DNA from: Lewinellaceae bacterium
Lineage (GTDB): Bacteria > Bacteroidota > Bacteroidia > Chitinophagales > Saprospiraceae
Assembly (NCBI GenBank): GCA_016712415.1
Contig: JADJRC010000011.1
Coordinates: 181,275-245,274 of the forward strand
Length of the DNA: 64,000 nucleotides
Direction: 5' to 3'
Shown here: positions 39,995 through 49,646 of the stretch, one piece after another
Numbering within the stretch: position 1 is the stretch's first letter
Layout of the letters: the number at the start of each line of letters is the position of its first letter
Notes under the pieces: model-generated
The model's input: the letters and a program-made list of their open reading frames with translations, nothing else
Told to the model about the DNA's origin: nothing
The model's database searches: none
Position numbers and translations under genes: made by a program

Positions 39995-41317
39995 AGACTT
40001 CGACAAAATTTTTTCACACAAGTTCGGACAGCTATCCGGCGAGCCCTACCGCGAGGAAGGGTGGTCAGACCTGTCCAAACGGCTTTATGCACACGAGCGC
40101 CGCCGCCGGCGATGGGTACTGCCCCTGGTGCTGCCACTGTTCGGGCTGCTGACCGCAGGCAATGTGTTTTGGTGGTACCAGTGGAGACAGGCTGCTTCGG
40201 ATAACGACGCGGCAAGCCTTTCGACGACCGTTTATCAAACGGATACTATTGTTCAGAAAACTGTAGTGTACCGGTACGATACCGTTTACCAGCACATTAC
40301 GCTTGTACGGCGCGAATACGCCGGTGATTGGGCCGCGACAAAACCCGCTCCGGATGCAGGAATACCATCTGCTGAATTTTCCGGCAACAATAAGGCAAGC
40401 CAGGGCATTGCAGCGGTAGCAACGCCCCAATCCGCCACACCCGCTTTGCAGGGTCCTGAAAACAGGGAGAACCCGCCTGACCAGCAGGCCTCAGCATCAC
40501 AAAACACCGCTAACCAACCACCCATACCGGAAAATACACCAACATCCCAGCGGACCATCGTCCACAAAATACCCGTACCGGAAAGCGCTGCGCCGGAGGC
40601 CCAGGCATTGATAATCGCCCCTGTTTCTGCGGCAGACTCCAGCTTTGAACAAATCCTGCAAACCCGGCCAATCACGAAAAAAGCCGGTCGAACCTGTTTT
40701 ATCTGGCGCGTCCACGAATAGGTTTGTCTGCAGGTTGGGGCATTCCGTTACTTCGGCATAAACGCTCCGGCTCCTTGCTGGGCGCCGGTATCGCCGCCGA
40801 TGTAGAGATTGTCCGAAATGTTCGGCTTGGTTTTGAAGCGCAGTATTGGCAAGGCAAACTGAAGGCCGATGAATTACGAGAAGACGATGAAGAAGATGAC
40901 CACAATGTGCTGCGCGGGATAAAGATTCCGGACCCCGGCAGTGACTACAAGTTAAAATATTGGGAAACCTATCGCTTGCCCGCGCTTACATACGTTATAC
41001 AATTGCGGTACCAACTGCCGCTGCGCAGTGCCTGGAGCCCCTGGTTCGGCGTAGGCGCACAGGCCGCTACCACCTTGCCTTTTGAAATAGAGTTCGACTT
41101 CGAAAACGAGAAAAACAATCTGGAAATAACACTGGCAGGCCAATCCACAGCCATGACGCACTGGCAGGGGATGCTGTTTATGCTGGGCATTGAGGGACAA
41201 CTCGGCCCGCATTTTTCGTTGGGCGCAGGCGGTTATTTGCTGACGCCTTTCGGTGAGGAACGCCGTATTCTCGACAAGCAGGTCGGACTAAAAACCCACC
41301 TGTTCTATAATTTTTAA
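39984..41317 (+). CDS. sigma-factor partner with membrane helix and barrel-like domain, one frameshift
   Basis: About 444 residues when rejoined. A short cytoplasmic N-terminus (DKIFSHKFGQLSGEPYREEG), one membrane helix (about 43-62), a long Pro/Gln/Ala-rich periplasmic linker, and a C-terminal beta-rich domain (RPRIGLSAGWGIPLL ... LGAGIAADVEIV ... LKTHLFYNF) like an outer-membrane barrel. The A6 run at 40677-40682 is one base short: adding an A joins PITKK to SRSNLFYLARPRIG. The ATG overlaps the sigma gene. Such proteins replace classical anti-sigma factors beside some Bacteroidota ECF genes; a regulatory role is inferred from position. Confidence 0.72.
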
Positions 41318-41335
41318 CGTGTTGCACATAATAAT

Positions 41336-41983
41336 ATGACGATCAAACACCTGATTTGGTTATTGCTGCTGCTTCCGCTGGCCTGTACCCGTGAATACGT
41401 GCAAGACCTCCGGAGTGTGTGTTTCGAGACCGAGGTGCTGCCTGTTTTTCAATCCAACTGCAACCAGAGCGGCTGCCACAACAGCCAGGACCGCAGGGAG
41501 GGCTACGACCTGAGTTCCTACGAGACCATCGTCAGCAGGGGTATCGTGCCCGGCGATTTCAAGGGCAGTACAATCTATAAGGTGCTTGTAGCGCCATTCG
41601 GAGCCGCCATGCCCCAGTCGCCGTACTCCCGGCTCACCGACGAACAGATCACTACCATTGCAACGTGGATTGAAGAAGGCGCGCAAAATACCGTCTGCGA
41701 CGACGGTGGCGCCTGCGATACCAGCAACGTGACCTACAGCAGCGGCGTTGCGCCCATTTTATCCACCTACTGCTACGGCTGCCACGCAGGCAGCAGTCCG
41801 CAGGGCAACGTCAACTACAACACATACAGCGGGGTAAAGGCCACTGTGACCAACGGCAAACTGCTTGGCTCTATTCAACACGCATCCGGATACATCGCCA
41901 TGCCGCAAAACGGCAACAAACTCCCGGCTTGCAAAATCAGTATCATTCAAGCCTGGATAGATGCCGGCGCGCCAAACAACTAA
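41336..41983 (+). CDS. cytochrome c-like lipoprotein
   Basis: 215 residues. Lipoprotein signal (LLLLPLACTREY). Two repeats of a cytochrome c-like domain: the first has an unusual C-x4-C-H site (CNQSGCH), the second a classical CYGCH. Both end with MP and W motifs typical of the family (AAMPQSPYSRLTDEQITTIA TWI; AMPQNG ... IIQAWIDAGAP). Same order as the gene at 42934. Probably periplasmic electron transfer or haem binding, together with the barrel protein between them. Confidence 0.8.
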   Translation: MTIKHLIWLLLLLPLACTREYVQDLRSVCFETEVLPVFQSNCNQSGCHNSQDRREGYDLSSYETIVSRGIVPGDFKGSTIYKVLVAPFGAAMPQSPYSRLTDEQITTIATWIEEGAQNTVCDDGGACDTSNVTYSSGVAPILSTYCYGCHAGSSPQGNVNYNTYSGVKATVTNGKLLGSIQHASGYIAMPQNGNKLPACKISIIQAWIDAGAPNN

Positions 41984-41991
41984 ATTCCGCT

Positions 41992-42885
41992 ATGAGAAAG
42001 TCATTGCTTACGGGCTGTATCCTGTTCCTGCTCGCCGCGCCTGCCTGGTCGCAACAAGGCGGTCTGCTCAGCCTGCTCGACGAACAGTACAGCATTGACC
42101 ACGTCACCAACGCGTTCAAAAGCCCGCGCGTCATCAATACCCACAGCATGGAGATGCTGAGTCCGGGAACCATGGATTTTCGCATCCTGCACCGTTTTGG
42201 CGACATCAGCAGGGGCGCCTATGAACTCTTCGGGCTAGATCAGGCCTCCATGCGCCTGGGCCTCGACTTCGGTATAACGTCCAACTTATCCGCAGGCATA
42301 GGCCGCAGCACGGCGAAAAAAGAAGTGGACGGCTTCCTGAAATACCGCATCCTGTGGCAAAGCACCGGTCGGCGCAACATCCCCGTTTCGGTGGTCTGGG
42401 TGAGCGGCATGACCGTTAACGGACTAAAAGACCCGATCGGAATCGAGGGCGTACAGGTGAAGTTCACCCGGCGCCTGGGCTATTACCACGAGCTTATCAT
42501 CGGGCGCAAATTCAGCGACCGGTTCACCCTACAGGTATCGCCCACCTTGATTCACAACAACATCGTGGCCAACAAACTCACACCCAACGAGTTGCTGGCC
42601 TGCGGTATCGGCGGCCGGTTCAAGTTCACCAAACGCGTAGCATTCGTCTGGGATTATACCTACGTCATCAACCGTTTTCCACCCAACATCAATTACAACC
42701 CGCTATCCGTAGGTTTTGATATTGAGACGGGCGGACACGTGTTCCAGTTGCACTTCTCCAACGCCGTCGGCATGAACGAGCGCGCCTATATCAGCGATGC
42801 CAACAGCAACTGGCTGAAAGGCGAAGTACGCTTCGGGTTCAACCTCTCGCGGGTGTTCCAGATCGTCAAACAGCAGGTATTTTAA
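41992..42885 (+). CDS. DUF5777-type outer-membrane beta-barrel protein
   Basis: 297 residues from the ATG at 41992, preceding a clear signal peptide (MRKSLLTGCILFLLAAPAWSQQ). Conserved block RVINTHSMEMLSPGTMDFRI, then alternating amphipathic strands to the end (FNLSRVFQIVKQQVF). DUF5777 barrels are commonly found beside cytochrome-like lipoproteins in this phylum, as here. Possible outer-membrane partner; no transport substrate can be named. Confidence 0.78.
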   Translation: MRKSLLTGCILFLLAAPAWSQQGGLLSLLDEQYSIDHVTNAFKSPRVINTHSMEMLSPGTMDFRILHRFGDISRGAYELFGLDQASMRLGLDFGITSNLSAGIGRSTAKKEVDGFLKYRILWQSTGRRNIPVSVVWVSGMTVNGLKDPIGIEGVQVKFTRRLGYYHELIIGRKFSDRFTLQVSPTLIHNNIVANKLTPNELLACGIGGRFKFTKRVAFVWDYTYVINRFPPNINYNPLSVGFDIETGGHVFQLHFSNAVGMNERAYISDANSNWLKGEVRFGFNLSRVFQIVKQQVF

Positions 42886-42933
42886 CCCTGCACTTTTATC
42901 ATTCCGTTACAGAACCATTCACTGCCAGAACAG

Positions 42934-43665
42934 ATGCAACACACTGCAACAATAATATCCGGCCCGGCCATTGTTTTGCTGGCGCTTCTTGTCTGCACCT
43001 CCGCCTGCAAACGCGAGCCCGTTTATATCGGCAGCCCCGGCGCCGCCCCTGAAGACACCTCGGGGTACGGCATTCCCTGCAACCCCGACTCCGTGTATTT
43101 TAACCAGCAGATACTCCCGATCCTGACCTCCAACTGCGCCATGCCGGGATGTCACGACCAGCAATCGCACAAGGAAGGCGTGATTCTGGACAATTACACG
43201 AATATCAGGAACACCGGCAAGATCAACCTGAGCAGCCCGGCAAACAGCAAGATGTACAGGGTGCTCAACGATTCCGACCCCAACGACCGCATGCCGCCTG
43301 CACCGGCGGCGCCATTGCCCCTCGACCAGCGCGCCCTCATCCTCAAATGGATACAACAAGGCGCACTCAACCTCAGTTGCGACCCCGGCTGCGATACCAG
43401 CAATGTTGCGTTCAGCACAGGGATTATGCCGCTGATCAGCCTGAGGTGCCAGGGCTGCCACAGCGGAACCAACCCTTCCGGTGGTGTATCGCTCGCCAAC
43501 TACAGCCAGGTGAAAGCGACGGTGACCAGTGGCACACTCGTCGGCTCCATCAACCACAAGGCGGGCTACAAACCCATGCCCTACCCGGCCGGCAGCGCCA
43601 AACTACCCTATTGCGACATCCGGAAAATACAGATATGGATCGATAAAGGCGCCCCGAACGATTAG
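42934..43665 (+). CDS. cytochrome c-like lipoprotein, paralogue
   Basis: 243 residues. Lipoprotein signal (LVCTSACKRE). First haem-like site CAMPGCH (C-x4-C-H), second CQGCH (C-x2-C-H); each followed by the MP and KWIQQGA / IQIWIDKGAP ends. Clearly paralogous to the gene at 41336, with an extended N-terminal linker. Last gene of the trio that includes the DUF5777 barrel. Confidence 0.8.
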   Translation: MQHTATIISGPAIVLLALLVCTSACKREPVYIGSPGAAPEDTSGYGIPCNPDSVYFNQQILPILTSNCAMPGCHDQQSHKEGVILDNYTNIRNTGKINLSSPANSKMYRVLNDSDPNDRMPPAPAAPLPLDQRALILKWIQQGALNLSCDPGCDTSNVAFSTGIMPLISLRCQGCHSGTNPSGGVSLANYSQVKATVTSGTLVGSINHKAGYKPMPYPAGSAKLPYCDIRKIQIWIDKGAPND

Positions 43666-43765
43666 ACTGCAGGATGTCTACCTTTTGGGGTAGCGCCGTT
43701 GAAAAAACGCGACATTTTTAATTTTTTTCCATAGTTTACGAAACAAAACATCCCTTCCGTCGTAT

Positions 43766-43773
43766 TAGGTTTG
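43766..43773 (+). promoter_or_regulatory. -7 promoter element TAGGTTTG
   Basis: Exact TAnnTTTG match 38 bases before the small membrane protein at 43812, supporting that very short gene as real. Confidence 0.5.
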
Positions 43774-43811
43774 TTAATCCGTTTTCGTAATCAAAACACG
43801 TACTAATTTCC

Positions 43812-43997
43812 ATGCAAAAAATAATTCAAGAGCCCGTTTTCGCATCCCGCTCTGTCCAGTTTCAGGAGCAGTCCCGTTCTTCCGGTTTGTTGCTCAACGG
43901 ACTGCTGCTGCTCGTGAGCGTGCCGGCTGCGGTTATCACCTTTGCCATACTGGTTGCCATGGTTCCCGTTCGCATTTTGGGCACCTGGTTCAAATAA
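43812..43997 (+). CDS. small single-helix membrane protein
   Basis: 61 residues. A polar N-terminus (QKIIQEPVFASRSVQFQEQS) and one long hydrophobic helix (about 27-55, LLLNGLLLLVSVPAAVITFA...) ending in ILGTWFK. It has its own promoter element and a strong terminator just after it, so it forms a separate transcription unit. No family recognised; small stress-related membrane proteins of this sort are common. Confidence 0.6.
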   Translation: MQKIIQEPVFASRSVQFQEQSRSSGLLLNGLLLLVSVPAAVITFAILVAMVPVRILGTWFK

Positions 43998-44019
43998 CGC
44001 AGGCACAACATTTGCACCG

Positions 44020-44061
44020 CACGAGCCATCCCGGAATGCCGGCGATGGCTCGTGTTGTTTT
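44020..44061 (+). terminator. intrinsic terminator after the small membrane protein
   Basis: CACGAGCCATC (44020-44030) and GATGGCTCGTG (44044-44054) form a perfect 11-bp stem with a 13-base loop, followed by TTGTTTTAT. Confidence 0.8.
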
Positions 44062-44076
44062 ATCGGTTTGAAAAAA

Positions 44077-44108
44077 TTTAAACAAACATTTAAAATATTT
44101 TTTTAAAA
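44077..44108 (+). promoter_or_regulatory. TTTAAA-spaced operator upstream of the TetR gene
   Basis: TTTAAACAAACATTTAAA (44077-44094) is two self-complementary TTTAAA blocks six bases apart, followed by a third TTTAAAA block. It sits just before the TetR promoter, and nearly the same 32 bases recur at 44860 before the next gene. Likely TetR binding site with autoregulation. Confidence 0.6.
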
Positions 44109-44111
44109 CCC

Positions 44112-44143
44112 TTGCATTATTCATTTGGGGCGCCTTATCTTTG
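44112..44143 (+). promoter_or_regulatory. promoter of the TetR gene
   Basis: TTG at 44112-44114, 21-base spacer, TATCTTTG at 44136-44143 (exact TAnnTTTG); ATG at 44163. The operator-like repeat lies immediately upstream. Confidence 0.6.
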
Positions 44144-44162
44144 TCCCGTCAAATTAAGTCAG

Positions 44163-44780
44163 ATGTCCAAAGTAGATCAAAGTACGGAGTGTAAAATCAG
44201 GGAGGCCGCCAAAAGGGTCTTTCTGAGGAAAGGATTCGGTTCCGCCACAACGCGCGATATCGCGGAAAGTGCGGAGACGAATATCGCTTTGGTCAATTAC
44301 TACTTCAGAAGCAAGGAGCGTTTGTTCCAGGAGATTTTCAGGGAGAGTTTTGTCGAAACCTTCGTACCGGTAGCGCGTATTTTGAACGACGACCTGCCGC
44401 TGGAAGCCAAAATATACAAATTTGTGGACCACATGACGGAGTTACTCAAGCGCGATCCGCTGCTGCCGATGTTTGTTCTGAGCGAAATGCGCGGGGAAAA
44501 CTCCGAATTCTGCGAAACCATGGCAGAATTGCACGACGTGTCGTCCAACCGTTTCAAAATTCAACTGGAAGAGGAAGCGGCAAAAGGCAATATCCGGAAT
44601 ATTGATTTTGACCAGGTGGAAGTCAGCCTCATGTCGATGGTCATTTTCCCTTTTATCAGCATGAATATGTTGAAAATCAAGAAAAACATGACGACCGAAC
44701 AGTTTTACAGTTTTGTAGACGACCGAAAAAAGACCATACCGGAAATGATCCTGACCTATCTCAGGCATCCGGGTAAATAA
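44163..44780 (+). CDS. TetR-family transcriptional regulator
   Basis: 205 residues from the ATG at 44163 (MSKVDQSTECKIREAAKRVF). N-terminal HTH with FLRKGFGSATTRDIAESAET and VNYYFRSKERLFQEIF; C-terminal ligand domain of about 140 residues. The upstream ATG at 44112 overlaps the promoter and is rejected. In Bacteroidota this type commonly heads TolC-RND efflux operons; here only a stub of the following gene remains. Confidence 0.9.
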   Translation: MSKVDQSTECKIREAAKRVFLRKGFGSATTRDIAESAETNIALVNYYFRSKERLFQEIFRESFVETFVPVARILNDDLPLEAKIYKFVDHMTELLKRDPLLPMFVLSEMRGENSEFCETMAELHDVSSNRFKIQLEEEAAKGNIRNIDFDQVEVSLMSMVIFPFISMNMLKIKKNMTTEQFYSFVDDRKKTIPEMILTYLRHPGK

Positions 44781-44827
44781 GCGCGGTTGATTTTCAGGGC
44801 CGGCGCCTGTTCACAGCAGCAAACGGC

Positions 44828-44851
44828 AGCGGAAATCAGCCGCTTTTTTTT
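44828..44851 (+). terminator. intrinsic terminator of the TetR gene
   Basis: AGCGG (44828-44832) pairs with CCGCT (44840-44844) across a seven-base loop and is followed by a run of eight T. A modest stem, but the position, 50-70 bases after the stop, is right. Confidence 0.6.
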
Positions 44852-44859
44852 GCCCCGTG

Positions 44860-44891
44860 TTTAAACAAAAATTTAAAATCTTCTTTTAAAT
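44860..44891 (+). promoter_or_regulatory. second copy of the TetR operator-like sequence
   Basis: TTTAAACAAAAATTTAAA (44860-44877) differs from the copy at 44077 by one base, and the following 14 bases (ATCTTCTTTTAAAT) are also similar. It precedes the truncated gene at 44910, so that gene was probably under TetR control. Confidence 0.6.
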
Positions 44892-44909
44892 CTAAAATTT
44901 AAAGTTGCA

Positions 44910-44999
44910 ATGAAAACAAAAATCCTGCTCCTGCCGGCCTTGCTGCTGGCGACCGTTTTGCTTCAGGCGCAGCCGTCGAAAGTACTGCGGCGAAATTGA
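44910..44999 (+). pseudogene. truncated exported-protein gene, probably start of an efflux outer-membrane component
   Basis: Encodes only 29 residues, a clean signal peptide (MKTKILLLPALLLATVLLQA) followed by QPSKVLRRN and a stop, 11 bases before the palindromic repeat cluster. The operator-like sequence and the TetR gene upstream suggest this was the first gene of a regulated exported-protein or efflux operon whose remainder was lost when the repeats or other DNA joined here. TolC identity is inferred from usual gene order only. Confidence 0.45.
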
Positions 45000-45010
45000 G
45001 CCACCTCAGG

Positions 45011-45455
45011 GTGTTTACAACATGACAAGGGAACATCGGGGCATTGGTCATGGTCAACGCGGGTTTATAGCAAGGGCAACGTGCGTTTGTCATGTTGTAA
45101 ACACCTGTCCGCTATACGGTTATGGAACCCGTTTGTCAGCGTTGCCCGCGCTGCCCGCCCGCGATTCGGACGGGTGTTTACAACATGACAAGGGAACGTC
45201 GGTGCATTTGTCAAGATCAACGCGGTTTTTTGGCGCAACGTGGGTCGCAAGAGCAACGTGTTCATCAAGGTTAACGTGAGTTTGTCATGTTGTAAACACC
45301 TGTCCGCTATACGGGAAGAAAGTTTGCAGCGTTGCCCGCCCGCGATTCGGACGGGTGTTTACAACATGACAAGGGAACATCGGGGCATTTGTTAAGATCA
45401 ACTTGGGTTTGTGGCAAGGGCAACGTGAGTTTGTCATGTTGTAAACACCTGTCCG
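45011..45455. repeat. cluster of palindromic repeats
   Basis: GTGTTTACAACATGACAA and its exact complement alternate three times each: forward arms at 45011, 45174 and 45355, reverse arms ending at 45104, 45299 and 45448. Extended arms include CGGACGG and CTGTCCG. Two complete elements with the CGGAC ends inside run 45087-45191 and 45282-45372. The sequences between arms are themselves similar (CAGCGTTGCCCGCC; GGGAACATCGGGGCATT). Diverged copies lie at 27.06 kb and 50.62 kb. REP/BIME-like or non-autonomous mobile elements are both possible. No protein-coding gene is supported from 45000 to 45496. Confidence 0.75.
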
Positions 45456-45496
45456 CGTCACGCGCGCACAACGCGCGATCACGCCGCAGAACTCCC

Positions 45497-47495
45497 CTAC
45501 TCCGCTATCAAAACGCCACCCGCAATATTTTTATCTGCCGTTGAGATGAAATAAAAGTAAACCCCTGCGGGCAAACCACCCATCGACAAAACAGTTTCCT
45601 TTCCGCTGATATGCGCGATACGCCGGACTTCCTGTCCGGACAAATTGCAAAGCGTCAGCACAGCATCGTTCAATTCAACGCTGCTAACCAGGGTGCAATG
45701 CCCCCGGAAGGGGTTGGGTTGTATACGAATATGGCCCACGCCAGGCAAGGGCTGGATCGCCACCGTGGCGGGGCACGACATCCCGGCAACCAACGCGGAA
45801 TCCAGCCGCGCCATATCCACGCCGATATCGCTGCCATCCGTGGCCGCATTGTTATAGGCACTTGTGTTCGCCAGGGCGTACAGGTGATAGTCGGCAGCGC
45901 CGTTTGCAACATCGACAAAGCCGACAGCAGTTGCCGTTGCCGGAAAAGAGTTCTGGCTCAGCGTATTGTAATTGCTGTACTGTGCGGCATTGCCGCCGAT
46001 CAACATTTTTTGTGCAGACCTGACCGGCATCGGATACCAGGAAAATAAGCGCCCATGGGTCCGTTGCCGCCTTGTGCGAACCCCGGTCCGTAAATGCCCT
46101 GATAACCGCCGTCGGAGACAAAACAGTTGAAAATATTATTGGTAAAGGCGATGTTTTCGGTGGTACCGTAGGCCCAGGTGACCGGCCCGCTCTGAAAAAC
46201 GGTGTTGTGGTCGATGATGACATGGTCCGGGTCGCCGATTTTGATAAATGTGCCGTCGTTGGGGCCGAAAATATTACCGTCGCCATACGCCGGGCCGTCG
46301 ATGTCGTCGAACAGGTTGTTGGCAATTTTTATCCTCCGCGACTGCAGGCTGGCGGCCGGGTTGTCGTGGCCGGAAAGGGAAATGCCTGCGCCGGCGTGGC
46401 GGATGATGTTGTTTGTGACGGCGATGTCGCTCACATCCGCCTGGGGCGCTGCCCCGCCTTCAGACCGGACGGTCAGCACAATGGCGTACCCGCTTTGTCC
46501 GACTGGCAGATCGGCCCAGACATTTTCCAGAACATTGCCATCGAGCAGCACCCGGACACCCGTTTTCAATTCAAACAGGTTTTTGATCGTCCAGTGTTTG
46601 CCTGCATAGTCCGGGTGGCCGACGCGCCACGAAAACGGTTTGAAAAAATGGTTGAGCCGCACTTCGATGTCGCTGGGCACGAGGTTGGGAATGGCCGGCG
46701 CTGCGCCGCCGAACAGGATATTTTCCCCGGCGGCTTCGAGGTAATTGTTCAGGATCACAAATGGGCCGGGACCGTTTGTTCCGCCGATGGCGTAGGTATC
46801 GTAGCCCACGCTGTGGAAGTCGGAAATGTGGGAGCCCAGCACGGCGGAATTGGCGCAATTGAGCAACACCCCGGCCTTCATGATCGTGGCTTTGGTATGC
46901 CCGTGGATATAACAGCGATCCACCACCAGATCGTGCGGCGCCTTGTTCAGGGAATTTTGGGCGGCAGAGGCATCACCCAAAAACATCAGGCCGTAGCTGT
47001 TCAGCACATTCGTATCCACGGTTATTTCAAGTCCGACAAAACGATAATGGTGCGCCGAAGGCATCGTGCGGAAACAGGGAAGACCCGAAGGATTATTCGA
47101 AACCACCTTCGGCATGGCGTCTTTTTGGGTCGGGAAAGTGCTGTTTCCGGTCGGGGCGTCGGGCTGCACCCGCATTTCAGGTGCGGGCAGCAAGTGCAGG
47201 TGCGAGGAGGTAAGGATGACCCAGCCGTCGCCCGGTTTATCCGGAAGGGAAAAACTCCCCTTAAACACAGCCCCGGCATCGAGCACCAGCACACTGCCCG
47301 GGTTGGCGGCATTGATGGCCGACTGCAGGTCGCTGAAATCGCGCCCCACGGGGCCCACCGTGATCACCGCATAGCCGCCGGTATCCGGAAAACAGGTTTC
47401 GACCGGCGCGGTGTTGGGCGGCGCCGGCGGCGTTTGCGCCATGCTGCGGAGCTGGAACAGGGAAAGAGCAGACAAAAAAAAACTTTCGGGCGCAT
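45497..47495 (-). CDS. T9SS-secreted right-handed beta-helix protein, two frameshifts
   Basis: About 665 residues when rejoined. The start is best at 47495 (ATG CGC CCG AAA) with signal peptide MRPKVFFLSALSLFQLRSMA, which needs one more base in the A9 run at 47474-47482. The body is a parallel beta-helix with N/I/V-rich coils (VTNNIIRHAGAGISLSGHDN, VIIDHNTVFQSG, IAFTNNIFNCF), as in polysaccharide-binding or lyase-like proteins. A second break near 46031-46040 joins GAYFPG to PMPVRSAQKMLIGG and leads to the T9SS sorting domain (RIQPNPFRGHCTLVSSVEL...). Extracellular; substrate unknown. Confidence 0.75.
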
Positions 47496-47571
47496 GGCGG
47501 GGTGGTTGTTTGCCGGCAAATATACACGGGATACACTGGTGGCCGGCCTTCACCTGCCGGGGGTAACTTTC

Positions 47572-49305
47572 CTAAAACCGGGCCTCCAACACCCCGTTCG
47601 TCATTTCTTCAACCATCGCCGGGCGACGCGGATATTTCAGAATCAGCGACCGGGCAAGGGTGTCGACGGCAAGGTGGCTGCCTTCGATATCCTGTTTGAC
47701 CTTTTTCATTTTCATCGCCAGATCGCGGTAATGGTTGCGGCTGCTTGCATTATCGCCCTCCCGTTCAAGGGCCGGCAATAAAGCGCCAGCATCTCTTTGG
47801 GGAATCGTTTGGCTAAATACGGATGAATGCTGAGCAGGATGTTCAGACCGGCGTCAGGAGGATGAGTCCAAGTAGCCGTTGCCACTGTTCCTCTATGATA
47901 AAAACGGGCGACAGTCGTTGGAACAGACTATGGTCCTCGCGATCCCAGGAGCCCTTGCGGGGCCGTTTTTGTTCCTCCGCCACCACGGACTGAATATGGC
48001 TTTCAAGTACTGTTTGCCATTCTGACGGCGGGTAAGTCATCTTCCATTCCTGATAGTACTTTGGATTGAGTCCCCGGTCAAAGGCAAACTTTTTGGCAAA
48101 TTGCCGGGCGGTTCCGGTATCCCCCTGCAATTTGGCAATGTCGAACAGTTTTTCTTCCCATTGCTGCACCGTCCCGGGGTGCTGTTTGCCTTCGGCGATG
48201 CGAATTCCCTCCCAGACAAGTTGTTTTGCCTTTGAAAAGTCCCGGACATCAATCGCTTGTTGTACGGCCGACCGTCGCACCTCGACGATGTCCATATTTG
48301 CTGCCGTCAGTTTTTCAGCGTCTGCAGTGCGTCCAATGGCAAAAAGAAACCGGATTTTCAATTTTTTGAGATGTTCCTGCAGGTAATCGCTATACTTGCC
48401 GACATGTATTTTAAGGAGATTGTCCAGCAGCCGCAGGTAACGCTCCTGATCAAGTTTCAGGGCGATGCACTCCGCCACGGCGAGCATTTCATAGCCAAAA
48501 TCGCCGTAATCAAACCAGGTCTTATCCGAGAGACTGGATTCTACAAAATCGAACAATTGGGACTGAAGTTCAGGGCTCACGGTGTCTGCTTCCGCGACCT
48601 CCTGTAACAATTGGATACCTTGGGCAATAATATCGCCGATATTCCCCGCAGAATCATCACAAGCCTCTATGATGGGCATCACTTCTATCAGCAGTGCCCG
48701 TCCGACAATCGCGGCATCGCGGTAGTTTTTCCTTGATACCGCCGCATAGGCCGTTTGCATAATGGGTTGGATTTCCTTTGAAAAACCAAAGGATTGGCGG
48801 TAATCCATAAAGCCCCGGTTTGAATGGTTGCGGATGATTTTCCGGATGATCGTCCGGTATTGATCCGTCACATTGATCGCGCTGTCTTTGTCGGCAAAAT
48901 ACATTTTAAATACATCGCCGAAGTCGCGGTTGGTTTCGTGTTGATGCCGGACGAAATCGCGCAATTCCTCCAGGTTTACTTTCTGGAGCATATCCTCAAA
49001 ATGCAGTTTTGGGGCCTTTCGCCGCCCGCCCCGGCGCTTCGGCGTTTCCTCCCGCAGCGCGTACAAAACGGCTACGATATGCTTACAGACCGCCCCGTCG
49101 TACGGACAGTTGCAGGTCGTGGCGGTGACGTCTCTTCCGGCAAGCCTGATATCAACCGAATACGAGGCGCCGCCTTCCACCGTGGCCGACCATACGCCTG
49201 GTCTTTTTCTGGTTATTTCTTCCACGGCCGCATCGTTGAAGGAATCAGTCCGCGCTCTACGATGCGGGGCGGGAGGGCAGATTCAAAATTGTCTAATGTG
49301 AGCAT
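47572..49305 (-). CDS. SWIM zinc-finger protein, several frameshifts
   Basis: About 577 residues when rejoined from the ATG at 49305 (MLTLDNFESALPPRIVERG). SWIM motif CNCPYDGAVCKHIVAVLY near residue 60 (CxCxnCxH zinc site), then a long alpha-helical region. Breaks: near 49240-49250 (before FNDAAVEEITRKR), near 47863-47870 and near 47777-47783 at the C-terminus, after which the normal end (SLILKYPRRPAMVEEMTNG) appears. SWIM proteins bind DNA or proteins and some neighbour SNF2 ATPases; none is present here. Confidence 0.75.
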
Positions 49306-49646
49306 GTTACCATTCAATCCCCAAAATTAAGCAGCGCGTTCTGGTTTTTAGTAGAAACAAAAAGAGCCCATACGCCATTTTCGACTCCGATGCCGGAAAA
49401 TTAATCCGCTCAACCCTTGTCAAATTCTATGCTCGCAACCTCAAATGAGTTCGCGGGTTAGAAGACGGAAGGGAGAGAGACTAAAACTTGTCAGTGGTCA
49501 TAAAGGCCGTACAACATGGCAGTCCCTCCCCTTCGTCTTTCACTGCTTAGATCTGGATGTTCGTTGAGGCGCGTAGAGGCGACCTCGGATGAAGAATAGA
49601 TAAGAGCGACTAAGGAGAATTGGTAACCTATAAAAGTACAAACAGT
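49306..49646. other. intergenic region, probable IS110 left end
   Basis: No gene is seen. AAAACTTGT occurs at 49484 and again at 50599 just after the transposase remnant, and may mark element ends. In the IS110 group the noncoding stretch before the transposase gene normally encodes the bridge RNA, so 49490-49640 is the place to look, but no RNA fold was verified by eye. Confidence 0.3.

Noticed and set aside
40677..40682. Programmed frameshifting at the A6 run
   Set aside because: No slippery heptamer with a downstream structure was evident, and similar one-base defects occur in many unrelated genes of the window.
45011..45455. Regularly recurring repeats that could suggest a CRISPR array
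   Set aside because: Repeat arms alternate in orientation, spacing is irregular and the spacers are similar to each other; there are no cas genes.
45068..45482. Minus-strand open frames with repeated peptides such as NAPMFPCHVVNTRPNRGR
   Set aside because: They are translations of the palindromic repeats and lack ribosome binding sites or any family resemblance.
46072..47781. Very long plus-strand frame opposite the beta-helix gene
   Set aside because: Antisense shadow in GC-rich DNA; the minus strand has a signal peptide, beta-helix repeats and a sorting domain.
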